The translations under genes and the position numbers were made by a program. A stretch of DNA of 64,000 nt, taken from positions 1 to 64,000 of the forward strand of contig CAMARR010000005.1 in assembly GCA_945860915.1 (NCBI GenBank), read 5' to 3'. The DNA is from Candidatus Kuenenia stuttgartensis. GTDB lineage: Bacteria; Planctomycetota; GCA-002687715; CAIWVZ01. Positions 9,351-18,022 of the stretch are shown one piece after another; position 1 is the first letter of the stretch, and each line of letters starts with the position of its first letter. Below the pieces are notes generated by a model. The model saw only the letters and a program-made list of their open reading frames with translations, did no database searches and was not told where the DNA came from.

Positions 9351-11990
9351 TCAGTTTCCGAGCGACTTCTCCTCTTCCGAGAGGTCCACGATCTTGACGT
9401 GGAGGATGATGGTGAGGTCTTGGATCTCGTCCGCGCGGCCCTTGCGCGAGAAGAGCATGCCAAGGAGCGGGATCTGCGACAGGATCGGTGTTTCCGAACG
9501 CTGGTCGATCGTGCTGACGCGGCGGAGTCCGCCGATCACGACCCAACCGTTGTCCGGCACCGTCACGGTCGAGGCAGCGCTTTGCACCTTGACTTCGGGC
9601 ATCTCGATTTCGACCGGCTGCGAAAGACCACCGAGTGCCGTGGTGAACGTGCGCATCGGACGGGTCACCGTTGCCACGGTCGGCTGGAGGTCGATCGTCA
9701 CGTACTTGCGGTCGTACGAAACCGTCGGGCGCACGTCGAGCGTCAGTCCGTCTTGAACAATGTCAATGAGCGGATCGGCGATGAACGCGGTTTGCGCGAC
9801 TTCCGTGTCGTAGTCCTTCACGTACGCGATCTGGTTGATGATCGACAAGTTCGCGCGCTGCCGGTTGTAGATCGTGAGGCGCGGAGCGTTCACGATGGTG
9901 ATGTTTTGGCTTCGCTCGACCGCACGGAGGAGCATGCCGATCTTCAGATCGTCATCCAAGATCGAGAAACCAACGGTCGCGCCACCTTCAGCTCCGATGA
10001 TTCGCGAGAGCGAGCTATCGAAGATGTTTTCGGTGCGGCCACGATAGTCACCGTTCGTGCCGTCGTTGTAGAACAAACCCGAAGACGGCGACTGGCTAGC
10101 GCCCGCCGGCATTCCTGGCCCACCATTGTCGAGTCCAGCCGAGGCTGGCGACGCTGGGAACCCGGTGCCGTTGGTGTTGATGGCCGCTGGTCGATTGGTC
10201 ACGTCATCAAGGTTGGCAATCTGCCCTGGGTTTTGGCCGCCGAGTCCGCGGAAGTCGATGCCGAAGTCCGACAGGAATCCACGGTCAACGTTGAGGAAGC
10301 GGGCTTCCACGTGAACCGTGAGCTTGTTGAATTTGCGGAGGTCGTCCAAGAACTTGGTGACTTGCGCGTGGATGCGAGGCGTCGTGCTGATCACGATCTG
10401 GCCGGATGAAGGCTGAATCGAATGGCCTTCGACTTCCCATGTCCCGACGCCAACATTCTCGCGAATGAGATCGACGAGGCGGGAAAGATCCGTGTCCGTC
10501 GTGCGCTCGAGTTCTTCACCAGCGCCGGCCTTGAGAGCCGTTTCGCCAGCCGGACCCGGGCGCAGTGTGAGGATAGGCGCTTTGAAGTGTGGCAAGCTCA
10601 GGGTGAGATCGCGAACTTCGTAAACGCGCGGGATCGCCTTGCCCATCGCCTTCTCGGCGGTGGTGATGTAGAGAACGTCGTCGCGCAACGCGAAGTCGAG
10701 CTTCATTCCCTCAAGGAGGATTTTAAGCGCGCCGCCGAGCTTGTAATCACGCAGGGTGACGGTGACTTGTTCTTCGTTCTTTTCGTTCGCGACTTCCGGA
10801 TCGACCACGACATTGATGCCGTTGGCGGTGCGGAGGAGCTTGACGACTTCCTTGAAGGGCTGCGGTGCCTCACCGAAGTCCCAAGTCACGGTGTCGTTGT
10901 CGAGCTTGGCGCGGATGGCGCGAATGGCGTCCGAGTCATTGGCTTCAAGGGCGCGATCGACGAAGTCTCCGCGCTTGGTGCGACGCGAGATGCGTTCCCA
11001 TTCGTCGTGCGATGCCCATGTGAGCACATCAGTTACTGGAATTTGGGCGGCGCGGATCTCAACGAGCCAACGATCCGTCTCTTCACGACGACGGCGGTAG
11101 TTGGTGTCGTTCCATTGGAGGTGGCGGGATTGGCGCGCCATCTCGATGAGCTCCTTGGCCTTGGTATTGCCCGGCTGAAGCTTGAGAACGCGGTTGGCCT
11201 GCGACTCGCAGTTATCGAATTGTCCACGCTGGAAGGACTCAACCGATGCAACCAAGAGGTTACGAACGGTCTCGTCTTCACGTGCGCGTTGTGCGGCTTC
11301 CTGCTCGCGGAGCTTGTCATATGCCGCGCGAAGATCGTCCGTTTCGGACGCCTTCTTCTTGGCATCGAGCTTCGCGCGGACATCCGCGAGAAGTCCGTCG
11401 ACATCGGCCTTCAGGACGCCGAAGTCTGTTTCGTACGCATCGTAGCGAACCATGAGCTGAGCCTGCTCGAGTTCGATGCGTGCCGACTCGAGTTCACCTT
11501 GTGCCTCAGCGTGAGTGGCCTTGGTGTAGGCATCCTTCACGAGGAGTACTTGCTGCTGCCGCGCAAGTTGACGACGGTTTTGCACCATCGCCACGGTGTC
11601 TTCGAGGGAACCAAGGCCGATGCCCTGAAGTCCCATGACTTGCTTGAAGAGCTCGGTGCCATCCGGGTCTTGCGGCCGAAGCTGCAAAGCCTGAAGGACT
11701 GATTCTTCAGCCCGCTTGTAGTCCTGCGCCTGCATAGCGGCGCGGGCGTTGGCGAGGTACGCCTTGACAAGCGTGTCGTTCTTTTGGGTGGCAAGAGCGC
11801 GTTCATCCTGCACGACTTTGAAGCCAGCGTCCTGCGGAGCAGGGGCAGCGGGCGTCATGGTGGTCGACGGTTCAGCTGCCGCCACGGGGGCGGAACTGTC
11901 ACCGGTCGAGCACGCCGGGAAGATGAATACGAACGCCGTGAGCGCGATTGCGCCCGTGCGCACTAGGCGCGAGTGCTTTGCGAGGTCCAT
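9351..11990 (-). CDS. Secretin-family outer-membrane lipoprotein with N-terminal TPR region (secretin 1)
   Basis: About 879 residues from the ATG at 11990, chosen because it gives a lipoprotein signal (hydrophobic stretch, then FPAC with Cys27); the frame is open to 12038. Residues about 60-320 are helical, Gln/Glu-rich TPR-like repeats and coiled coil. An N0/STN-like domain follows (INVVVDPEVAN then VTVTLRDYKLGGALKILLEG), then an N1-like domain, then the secretin beta-barrel: ITIVNAPRLTIYNRQRA, LDVRPTVSYDRKYVTI, VVIGGLRR, and the terminal IPLLGMLFSRK. Secretins form large gated outer-membrane pores for type II secretion or type IV pili. A paralogue lies at 18023-20620. It has its own promoter (12107-12135) and terminator. 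Confidence 0.88.
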   Translation of the reverse strand: MDLAKHSRLVRTGAIALTAFVFIFPACSTGDSSAPVAAAEPSTTMTPAAPAPQDAGFKVVQDERALATQKNDTLVKAYLANARAAMQAQDYKRAEESVLQALQLRPQDPDGTELFKQVMGLQGIGLGSLEDTVAMVQNRRQLARQQQVLLVKDAYTKATHAEAQGELESARIELEQAQLMVRYDAYETDFGVLKADVDGLLADVRAKLDAKKKASETDDLRAAYDKLREQEAAQRAREDETVRNLLVASVESFQRGQFDNCESQANRVLKLQPGNTKAKELIEMARQSRHLQWNDTNYRRRREETDRWLVEIRAAQIPVTDVLTWASHDEWERISRRTKRGDFVDRALEANDSDAIRAIRAKLDNDTVTWDFGEAPQPFKEVVKLLRTANGINVVVDPEVANEKNEEQVTVTLRDYKLGGALKILLEGMKLDFALRDDVLYITTAEKAMGKAIPRVYEVRDLTLSLPHFKAPILTLRPGPAGETALKAGAGEELERTTDTDLSRLVDLIRENVGVGTWEVEGHSIQPSSGQIVISTTPRIHAQVTKFLDDLRKFNKLTVHVEARFLNVDRGFLSDFGIDFRGLGGQNPGQIANLDDVTNRPAAINTNGTGFPASPASAGLDNGGPGMPAGASQSPSSGLFYNDGTNGDYRGRTENIFDSSLSRIIGAEGGATVGFSILDDDLKIGMLLRAVERSQNITIVNAPRLTIYNRQRANLSIINQIAYVKDYDTEVAQTAFIADPLIDIVQDGLTLDVRPTVSYDRKYVTIDLQPTVATVTRPMRTFTTALGGLSQPVEIEMPEVKVQSAASTVTVPDNGWVVIGGLRRVSTIDQRSETPILSQIPLLGMLFSRKGRADEIQDLTIILHVKIVDLSEEEKSLGN

Positions 11991-12106
11991 CACGATGAGA
12001 CGACTCCGATGGCTTGGTGCCATGCGATGCTCTAACACGACTAAAGCAACCCTTGGCAGGCTGCCCTCCCCGGCTTAGAGCGATTCCATCCGGATCGAAG
12101 GACGGG

Positions 12107-12135
12107 ATGTTAGGGAGCCGCGCCTTGGGTGTCAA
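12107..12135 (-). promoter_or_regulatory. Sigma70-type promoter for secretin 1
   Basis: On the minus strand TTGACA (12135-12130), a 17-base spacer, and TAACAT (12112-12107). The -10 box sits in the context CCCTAACATCCCG, nearly the same as the promoter of the second secretin (20765-20792). It points at the secretin start about 110 bases downstream. Confidence 0.7.
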
Positions 12136-12175
12136 CCGGTTCTAGGAAGTCCTTTTATGACTTCTCGATTTGGGC

Positions 12176-14017
12176 CTATTTGGCCGACGGAGTCTGGGGT
12201 GGCTTTTTCCCCCGAAGGACCCTTAGATCCTCGACGATCCTTGGGTCTTCCGGATCGATGGCGAGAGCGGCAATGAGGTCAGATTCTGCTCCAACCATGT
12301 CACCATTTTCTGACCGGGCATACGCCCGAAGCGCGAAAACTAGGGCCGTTCCACGCCCTACGGCTATCAGCCCGGTTGCCCGTTTTGACAGATCCTTCAA
12401 CCCAGCGCGGTCCCCGGCAACACGAAAAACGTCGCGCGCAACGAGAAGTCGCGATTCCTCTCCTCTCGGATCGTGGAACCTCTCCCCTAATTCTGCAAAA
12501 AAACCATCAGCCTCCATGAGGCAATCGCGACGTTCCTGGACGGTCAACCCTTCGGCGGCCGCGGACTCCCGTGCAGCCCGGGCTGTCCAAAACAGCAAAG
12601 CAGGGTTGGTCGCACGTTCGTCCGCGTGGGCCTTAAGCAGTCGAAGTGCCTTCGGAGCATTCCCTGAGCGAAGCGCTCCGCGCGCCTCTTCGAGATCCTC
12701 GACCGTGTTCCAACGATCCGCAACACGTGGCAACGACCGATTCTGATCCTCGGTGGGTTCAACCGCCGACCCCACAGCACGGCTTCCGATGTAGGGGCCG
12801 AAGGACTCGGCTCCCGATGCCATCTCTTCGCCGCGCTCACTTCCTGGAGCGAGCAAGGCTCTCAAGAGTTCGCCCCGAAGTCGGTCACGCACCAAAGGAC
12901 TATCGATCAGCGCATCAGGCTGCGCTGTTGAAGTACCCCGCCATTTTGTGAGATCCTCGCGTCCGCCTCCTTCAACCAACTTGTACTCGGAGTCACGAAT
13001 GGCGCGCAGGCGAGCGTACCGAAACTGATGCCAACCGTAGAGCGTTTCTGCCCTGTCGACAAAAGTACTTTCGACTTCTCTGATGAGGCTCTTGCCATCC
13101 ATGGCTGGTAACCCGACCTTTGCTGCATCGAGGATGGTCGGAGCAAGATCGGCGAGACGCGCTGGTCGAGGCACGGTCCTCGGTGTGCCGACGGGCGGGC
13201 GAATCACCAGAGGCACGCGCAGCGTCGAGTCGTGCAAGAGGAACCCGTGAGTAGCTTCGCCGCGATCGCCGAGGCCCTCTCCGTGATCACCCGTGACGAT
13301 GACCCAGGCAGACGCCCCTTTGTCTGGCAACGAGGCAAGCAGCTCTCCAATCGCGCGATCGCAGTGCGCAACCTCCCCCATATAGGCCCCGCGTTCTCCC
13401 GGAGCGACCTTTGGGCCGCCTTCATGGAGCTCATACGGCCTATGAGGCTCGAAGAAATGAAGAAACAAGAACCGACGGGGTTCGGTCCCACCCTTAAGCC
13501 ACTCGATAGCTCGGGCAGTTGTGATCAGCGCATCACGTTCTCGAAATCCTTGCCCACCGCCCCGTGCGGAAGCGCGATCCGGCTGATCGTAAACGCGAAA
13601 TCCCGCGTCGAGCCCGTGCCTGCGTTCGAGCGGCTCTGCTGAAACAAACGCCGCCGTGTCGTAGCCCTGCCCGCGAAGAATCTCTGGCACGATGCGGAAT
13701 GTGCGCTTGACCGCAGCCGGAAGCTTAAACGTGTCGTTATCTCGGACACCGTGTCGATCGGGATAGAGCCCCGACAACATCGTGACATGCGCTGGGAGTG
13801 TCAGCGGCACGGGGGAAAAGGCCTCTTCGTAGTACGTCCCATCGCGAGCAAGCGCGTCAATGACGGGCGTTGGGGAATTGCCGTCGGGCAATCGTGCGCC
13901 TGCGATTCCGAGTGCATCAGCACGGGTCGTATCCAAGCTCACCAAGATGATGAGCGTTTTCGACTCATTCCCGCATGCAGCGAGCATCAGCAACAGACAG
14001 CAAGCGAACGATTTCAC
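12176..14017 (-). CDS. Sulfatase-superfamily lipoprotein with C-terminal TPR-like region
   Basis: 613 residues with a lipoprotein signal (LMLAAC, Cys15). The N-terminal 350 residues form an alkaline-phosphatase/sulfatase fold: metal ligands in LVSLDTTRAD (Asp29) and TGDHGEG (about 241-247), a further His in EATHGFLLHD (about 256), and a GLYPDRHGVRDN stretch. The nucleophile position lies in PLTLPAH (Thr73), not the CxPSR motif of formylglycine sulfatases, so the enzyme is more likely a phospho- or phosphoethanolamine-type transferase/hydrolase or an atypical sulfatase. The last 200 residues are TPR-like helices. Its stop overlaps nothing; its start overlaps the stop of exbD by four bases (14014-14017), tying it to the ExbBD module. 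The substrate is unknown. Confidence 0.8.
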   Translation of the reverse strand: MKSFACCLLLMLAACGNESKTLIILVSLDTTRADALGIAGARLPDGNSPTPVIDALARDGTYYEEAFSPVPLTLPAHVTMLSGLYPDRHGVRDNDTFKLPAAVKRTFRIVPEILRGQGYDTAAFVSAEPLERRHGLDAGFRVYDQPDRASARGGGQGFRERDALITTARAIEWLKGGTEPRRFLFLHFFEPHRPYELHEGGPKVAPGERGAYMGEVAHCDRAIGELLASLPDKGASAWVIVTGDHGEGLGDRGEATHGFLLHDSTLRVPLVIRPPVGTPRTVPRPARLADLAPTILDAAKVGLPAMDGKSLIREVESTFVDRAETLYGWHQFRYARLRAIRDSEYKLVEGGGREDLTKWRGTSTAQPDALIDSPLVRDRLRGELLRALLAPGSERGEEMASGAESFGPYIGSRAVGSAVEPTEDQNRSLPRVADRWNTVEDLEEARGALRSGNAPKALRLLKAHADERATNPALLFWTARAARESAAAEGLTVQERRDCLMEADGFFAELGERFHDPRGEESRLLVARDVFRVAGDRAGLKDLSKRATGLIAVGRGTALVFALRAYARSENGDMVGAESDLIAALAIDPEDPRIVEDLRVLRGKKPPQTPSAK

Positions 14018-14571
14018 TTCGGTACCTTTCCAGCTAGGACTGATGCGGCAAAACCTCGCGGCATTCCGCCGAAGGCAACGTCATGAAAGCCGCCCGCCGC
14101 AAGAGCGTCGAGGACGGCGACCGCGCATGCGTGAGGTGTGTCCGCATCCACGTCGAATCGAATGCGCACATCAGGGGCGCGCTGGCGAATGCGCTGGATC
14201 CACGAGATTAGATCGTCCAGCAAAGCTGCGGGCCGGCACTCGGCTGCAGCTTCATTCTCACCAGCCTGCAGTGTTCCGAGGGCTTCCGCCGGGCGTCCTC
14301 TCATCAGGGTGACCCTACGATCACTGGCCGCCTTCGGGCGTTCGTCCGCCGAGACCCGAAGCGCGATAACCAAATCTTCGGTGATAGCCGGCCCGCTGAT
14401 CGAAAGACCGCGTTCGGGCGGCAATAGCGCACCAAGATGACCTTCTGGGGCGCGGAACCGCATGGTTAGTAGAAAGAAAATCAGCAAGAGGAATGTGATA
14501 TCGATCAACGAGGTGACCGGCAGTGCCGTCCCGGGCTCGGCGAGCGCCTTTATGGCGCGGCCGGGTCTCAT
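14014..14571 (-). CDS. exbD: ExbD/TolR-family protein (second copy)
   Basis: 185 residues. A single N-terminal membrane helix contains the family's proton-carrying Asp (SLIDITFLLLIFFLL, about residues 21-35). The rest is a periplasmic domain ending in a typical region (RFDVDADTPHACAVAVLDAL). ExbD/TolR works with ExbB/TolQ to turn proton-motive force into movement of envelope partners. This copy carries a longer, less conserved middle than the neighbouring ExbD. Start ATG at 14571 overlaps the stop of the preceding exbD (ATGA), and its own stop overlaps the sulfatase start, so all are translated together. Confidence 0.88.
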   Translation of the reverse strand: MRPGRAIKALAEPGTALPVTSLIDITFLLLIFFLLTMRFRAPEGHLGALLPPERGLSISGPAITEDLVIALRVSADERPKAASDRRVTLMRGRPAEALGTLQAGENEAAAECRPAALLDDLISWIQRIRQRAPDVRIRFDVDADTPHACAVAVLDALAAGGFHDVAFGGMPRGFAASVLAGKVPK

Positions 14572-15140
14572 TTGGGAAGGGCCTCGTCCGCTGGGCGAGC
14601 AGAAACATCTATTTTAATCAACATTGGGCATTCGGCCGCCTCGCGATCCGGATTTGCCCCCGGAACGGGTCCGCAAATCGCGATTACGGCCTGAACCCAT
14701 GCGAAGTCTTGGCGACGATCGCATCGAACGCGAAGTGTTCGGACGGAAGGTCGAAGCCCGCCCGCCGATTCAACCCGCGGCCTGCTCACATCCGGGTGAC
14801 GGATAGGATCCGACGCTTCTCTAAGCCACGTTCGCAGCACTGCCATGCTTGATGGCTGCCGTCCGCTCATGTAGATCGGTGGGCGACTGGCGTCGAATCC
14901 CGCGGGGGGATCCGATGGATCGACTATTGTCACGACCACGACTGAAGGGTCATCCGATCCACGCTCGGCGGTCACAGCCTTCGGAGCCAAGGGCAGCGCA
15001 ACCTTGGCTAAATCGGATCCCGAAAATTCATTCACCAACGCAAAAAAGATCACAAGCTGAAACACGCAGTCGATCATCGGAGTGAGGTCGATTTCCGGCT
15101 CACCGCCACGTACGATGGCCCGCGGAAGTCGCATCGGCAT
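14568..15140 (-). CDS. exbD: ExbD/TolR-family protein (first copy)
   Basis: 190 residues from the ATG at 15140; the frame is open further upstream only as antiparallel overlap with exbB. The family N terminus is clear: PEIDLTPMIDCVFQLVIFF (about residues 15-33), with the membrane Asp in MID. A periplasmic domain follows with an unusually long inserted segment around residues 90-140. It starts two bases after the exbB stop and ends in an ATGA overlap with the second exbD. The two ExbD proteins differ strongly, which suggests distinct roles and not a recent duplication. Confidence 0.9.
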   Translation of the reverse strand: MPMRLPRAIVRGGEPEIDLTPMIDCVFQLVIFFALVNEFSGSDLAKVALPLAPKAVTAERGSDDPSVVVVTIVDPSDPPAGFDASRPPIYMSGRQPSSMAVLRTWLREASDPIRHPDVSRPRVESAGGLRPSVRTLRVRCDRRQDFAWVQAVIAICGPVPGANPDREAAECPMLIKIDVSARPADEALPK

Positions 15141-15142
15141 GG

Positions 15143-15814
15143 TTAGGATCCCGCGCCGGCGCGGCCGAGAATAGTGGCTGCTTTGGCGGAAGCATCGAGC
15201 AGCGCGTTTGTGAGTCGCGCACGCAGCCAATACGCGGCAGCCGACATTGGAATGGCGACGGAAAGACCCTGGAACGTCGTCACCAACGCGATTTTTATGC
15301 CCTCGGCCAGCTCGCTCGGGCGCGGGGCGGCGAGGCGTTCGATGGTGGCGAACGCTTCCATCATGCCCCAAACCGTGCCGTACAGACCGAGAAGCGGACA
15401 GGTCGTCGCGAGCAGCGAAATCCAGCCGACCTTGCCCTGAAGACGAATGGCCGACTCGTCAGCGACAGCCGATGCTGCGTCTTCGGCAGCGGACAAGCCG
15501 CCCGGGAGCCGTTCGAGGCCTGCGGCGACCATTGGACCGAGGATCCCGGTTGTTTGCGAAGCAGCCTCTCGTGCGCCCGCCAAGTCGCGCCGAGCTATGC
15601 GCTCTTCGATCACCGCCGTTGCATCAGGAGGGATTAGTTTCGACTTGCGAAACGCGAGCCACGTGTCGATGACCAGACCCACCCCGATGATGGAACAGCC
15701 GATGATCACATAGCCGATCCTGCCACCGCCGTGAATGATCAAATCTGCTGACGATGCCGAAGCCCCGGATTCGACAGCAACGGCATTCGGTCCGGACGCC
15801 CATTCAATTGACAT
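15143..15814 (-). CDS. exbB: ExbB/TolQ/MotA-family proton channel protein
   Basis: 223 residues from the ATG at 15814, preceded by an AAAGGA ribosome-binding sequence. Three membrane helices: about residues 33-53 (GYVIIGCSIIGVGLVIDTWLA), about 127-148 and about 165-190. The family core LLGLYGTVWGMMEAF and the following EGIKIALVTTFQGLSVAIP are present. ExbB pentamers surround ExbD and form the proton-driven stator. It lies 25 bases after the TPR-like gene and directly before two exbD genes. No TonB is visible in the window, so the energised partner may be the secretin or PilO/P-like proteins of the same region. Confidence 0.92.
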   Translation of the reverse strand: MSIEWASGPNAVAVESGASASSADLIIHGGGRIGYVIIGCSIIGVGLVIDTWLAFRKSKLIPPDATAVIEERIARRDLAGAREAASQTTGILGPMVAAGLERLPGGLSAAEDAASAVADESAIRLQGKVGWISLLATTCPLLGLYGTVWGMMEAFATIERLAAPRPSELAEGIKIALVTTFQGLSVAIPMSAAAYWLRARLTNALLDASAKAATILGRAGAGS

Positions 15815-15839
15815 ATCGTCCTTTCTATCAGATACGGCG

Positions 15840-17948
15840 CTAACGTAAGAACGCGGCCTCGGCCCATCGGAAACGCATCGCCATTTCCCGTCCGCCCAAG
15901 TCAGGATTGAGGCCTTCGAGGGTGCGAAAAGCGGAACGTGCGGCCGACGGATCACGCCCCGCGCTTCGATCATCGAATGCGCTAAGGACGATCAAGTGAA
16001 ATCTCGCCTCCCAGAGCCAAGGCGCTTCCCCGTCGTTGCGAAGGCTCGCCCAAATTGCGATCGCATCCTTCGCACGGCCAACTCCCGCGATCCACGTCAT
16101 TCCGCCGCGGCTTTCGACGACCTGCCCTCCGAGAAGGCGCGCTCGTAGCGCCCGAACGTCACGACGGTCCAATAGAGCGCGAGCTTCAGGCTCGCGAGCT
16201 AACAGGTCGAGGTGGACCCCTGCAGCTCTGAATGACCCCGATGGGTCCTTCCCCTCACGGACAGACCCAAGCGCCAGTTGCTCGCGCGCAAACGCAGCCC
16301 GTATGCGAACTCTAAAGCGCTCGTGGGTTGCACCCGGGAAGCGAGTCAGGGAGTCCTCGTCGATCGCCAAGGCCTGCGCAAACGCTCGAGCTTCGAACAA
16401 TCGCCATGCCACGGCATCCGCAGCTGCGGGCGTGGCCTGCGTGCCGGGGTGCGCCAGCCAGCGACTCCATGCTTGCGCCGCAAGAAGCCGCTGAGCAAGC
16501 GAGTCCGCCGCCGTCACGACGGCCGCTTCCTCGCGCTCTGCGACTGCCCGCAGCAATGCCGAAACCTCGGATGACCCTGGTTCAAGACGCTCACATGTCG
16601 AGATGTCTTGCTCAGCGCTTGCCAGCGCCCCCAAGCCAAGGTGGACTCGTGCCCGCAGAGCTAAGGCCGCAAGTCTCAACGGCCTTTCTATGCCTTGCTC
16701 GGGGATAACCGCTAGGGCCACAAGCGCTTCTCTACGAATTTCGTCGTTGCCGGCAGTCGCCGTTGCATCGAACAAAGCCGCAGCTCCCACAAAACGAAGT
16801 TCGAGGACGCGCCCCGCGAGCATCTCGATCGTCTCGTTGGGGAACGGCCGACTCCGGACCATAGACAGCGCCCGCCGTCCCAAGTCAATCAACAGGTCGG
16901 TGCGCTCGCGACCATGCAGGGTCCGTGCGTGAGCTGCACGTAACTTCACCGCGTCGAATCTTGCGCGCTCCGCTTCGTCAACTGCGGCGAGTTCGGCAGC
17001 CTTCTCAAGGAAAGTCGCCGCCTCAAGGCGTTGACCCGCGGCCTCAAGGCGCTGAGCCTGCGCACGTGGGGAAATGGGCGGAGTCGGGATCGAGGGTCCG
17101 GAGGGTCTGCTGGAAACGGAACGGGGCATCTGAGGCAATCCGAGCGCCGTATTGACGTCATTCGCGCTCTCGAGCAACGCAGTGACGGCCGAATCAGCCT
17201 CATCAGTACGTTCGATTGCGCGGTGGAAGTCACCTATTGACGCGACCGCTGCGGGACGATCGCCTAATCTAAGAGACGCGCGAGCCGACCCGAGCGCCGC
17301 ATGCGGAAGCCAGCCCGACAAGGCCGAATTCGAGTCCGCATCGACAGCGAGAGTATCGAAGATCTGGCGAGCCTCGCGGACGAGATCTCGGTCGCCAGTC
17401 GGGAATGCGAGTGGCGCCGCTGCGAGGCGCATTTCGGCGGCGCGAAGAGTGGAACGAGCCCACGAACCAAAACCGTCCGCGCGGGCGCGACCGCTGGCAG
17501 CAAGTGCCGCGCGAATTTCGTCAAACATGGCCATGGAAGATGTCGCGTACTCTCGCGACTCGGCACTGCCCGGCACACAGAGAAGGCAGGCGCGGCGCCA
17601 CGACTCCGCGAGCTCGGGCAAAAGGAAGCGTAATCGAAGCGAATCCGACTCCGGCAGTCTCGCGATCGCGGCCGCCAGTTCCTTGGTTGCCGCGACAACG
17701 GCATCCGCGGTGATAGGAGTCGTCAAAACAGCTTCACGACAGCGTATCGCGGCTCGCGCCGCCCTCGCTCGCGGCGATGTGTCGGCGTTGGAACCGCTTA
17801 GGACAGAACGCGCGAGGTCGGGCATGCCGTTGACCGCGGCGAGATTCAGGGCCATGACGACAGGGTCCCGCGTCAACGCCTGCCCGCTCAGCGAAGCAGG
17901 CAACGCAAGGACACTGAGGGAGGCGAGGGTGAGCGACGGGAAACGCAC
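15840..17948 (-). CDS. Exported helical-repeat (TPR-like) protein
   Basis: About 702 residues. The GTG at 17948 is preferred: it is followed directly by a signal peptide (VRFPSLTLASLSVLALPASLSGQA), whereas the upstream ATG at 17990 lies inside the terminator hairpin of secretin 2. The whole protein is Ala/Arg/Leu-rich helices with TPR-like spacing, for example AQRLEAAGQRLEAATFLEKA. No enzymatic motif is seen. It sits between the secretin and exbB, so it may be a periplasmic scaffold linking pore and motor, but this is inference from position. Confidence 0.65.
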   Translation of the reverse strand: MRFPSLTLASLSVLALPASLSGQALTRDPVVMALNLAAVNGMPDLARSVLSGSNADTSPRARAARAAIRCREAVLTTPITADAVVAATKELAAAIARLPESDSLRLRFLLPELAESWRRACLLCVPGSAESREYATSSMAMFDEIRAALAASGRARADGFGSWARSTLRAAEMRLAAAPLAFPTGDRDLVREARQIFDTLAVDADSNSALSGWLPHAALGSARASLRLGDRPAAVASIGDFHRAIERTDEADSAVTALLESANDVNTALGLPQMPRSVSSRPSGPSIPTPPISPRAQAQRLEAAGQRLEAATFLEKAAELAAVDEAERARFDAVKLRAAHARTLHGRERTDLLIDLGRRALSMVRSRPFPNETIEMLAGRVLELRFVGAAALFDATATAGNDEIRREALVALAVIPEQGIERPLRLAALALRARVHLGLGALASAEQDISTCERLEPGSSEVSALLRAVAEREEAAVVTAADSLAQRLLAAQAWSRWLAHPGTQATPAAADAVAWRLFEARAFAQALAIDEDSLTRFPGATHERFRVRIRAAFAREQLALGSVREGKDPSGSFRAAGVHLDLLAREPEARALLDRRDVRALRARLLGGQVVESRGGMTWIAGVGRAKDAIAIWASLRNDGEAPWLWEARFHLIVLSAFDDRSAGRDPSAARSAFRTLEGLNPDLGGREMAMRFRWAEAAFLR

Positions 17949-17972
17949 GGGACCATCGTACCCGGAACATGC

Positions 17973-18002
17973 AGAAAGCCCGCTCCGCATTGCGGAACGG
18001 GC
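17973..18002 (-). terminator. Terminator after secretin 2
   Basis: On the minus strand an 11-base stem with one mismatch (18002-17992 with 17988-17978, three-base loop) is followed by TTTCTG. It begins 20 bases after the secretin stop. The next gene starts only about 25 bases further on, leaving no room for a full promoter in between. Confidence 0.65.
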
Positions 18003-18022
18003 CTTCTCTCGAAACGACTAGT

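Noticed and set aside
9399-11702. Two long plus-strand frames (336 and 426 codons)
   Set aside because: Exact antisense shadows of secretin 1; their hydrophobic/charged pattern mirrors the sense codons.
12146-12164. Hairpin GAAGTC/GACTTC after the sulfatase gene
   Set aside because: Only six base pairs, AT-rich loop and no T tract; not convincing as terminator.
17949-17990. Upstream ATG extension of the TPR-like gene
   Set aside because: It would place the start codon in the terminator hairpin of secretin 2 and hide the signal peptide; GTG at 17948 fits better.
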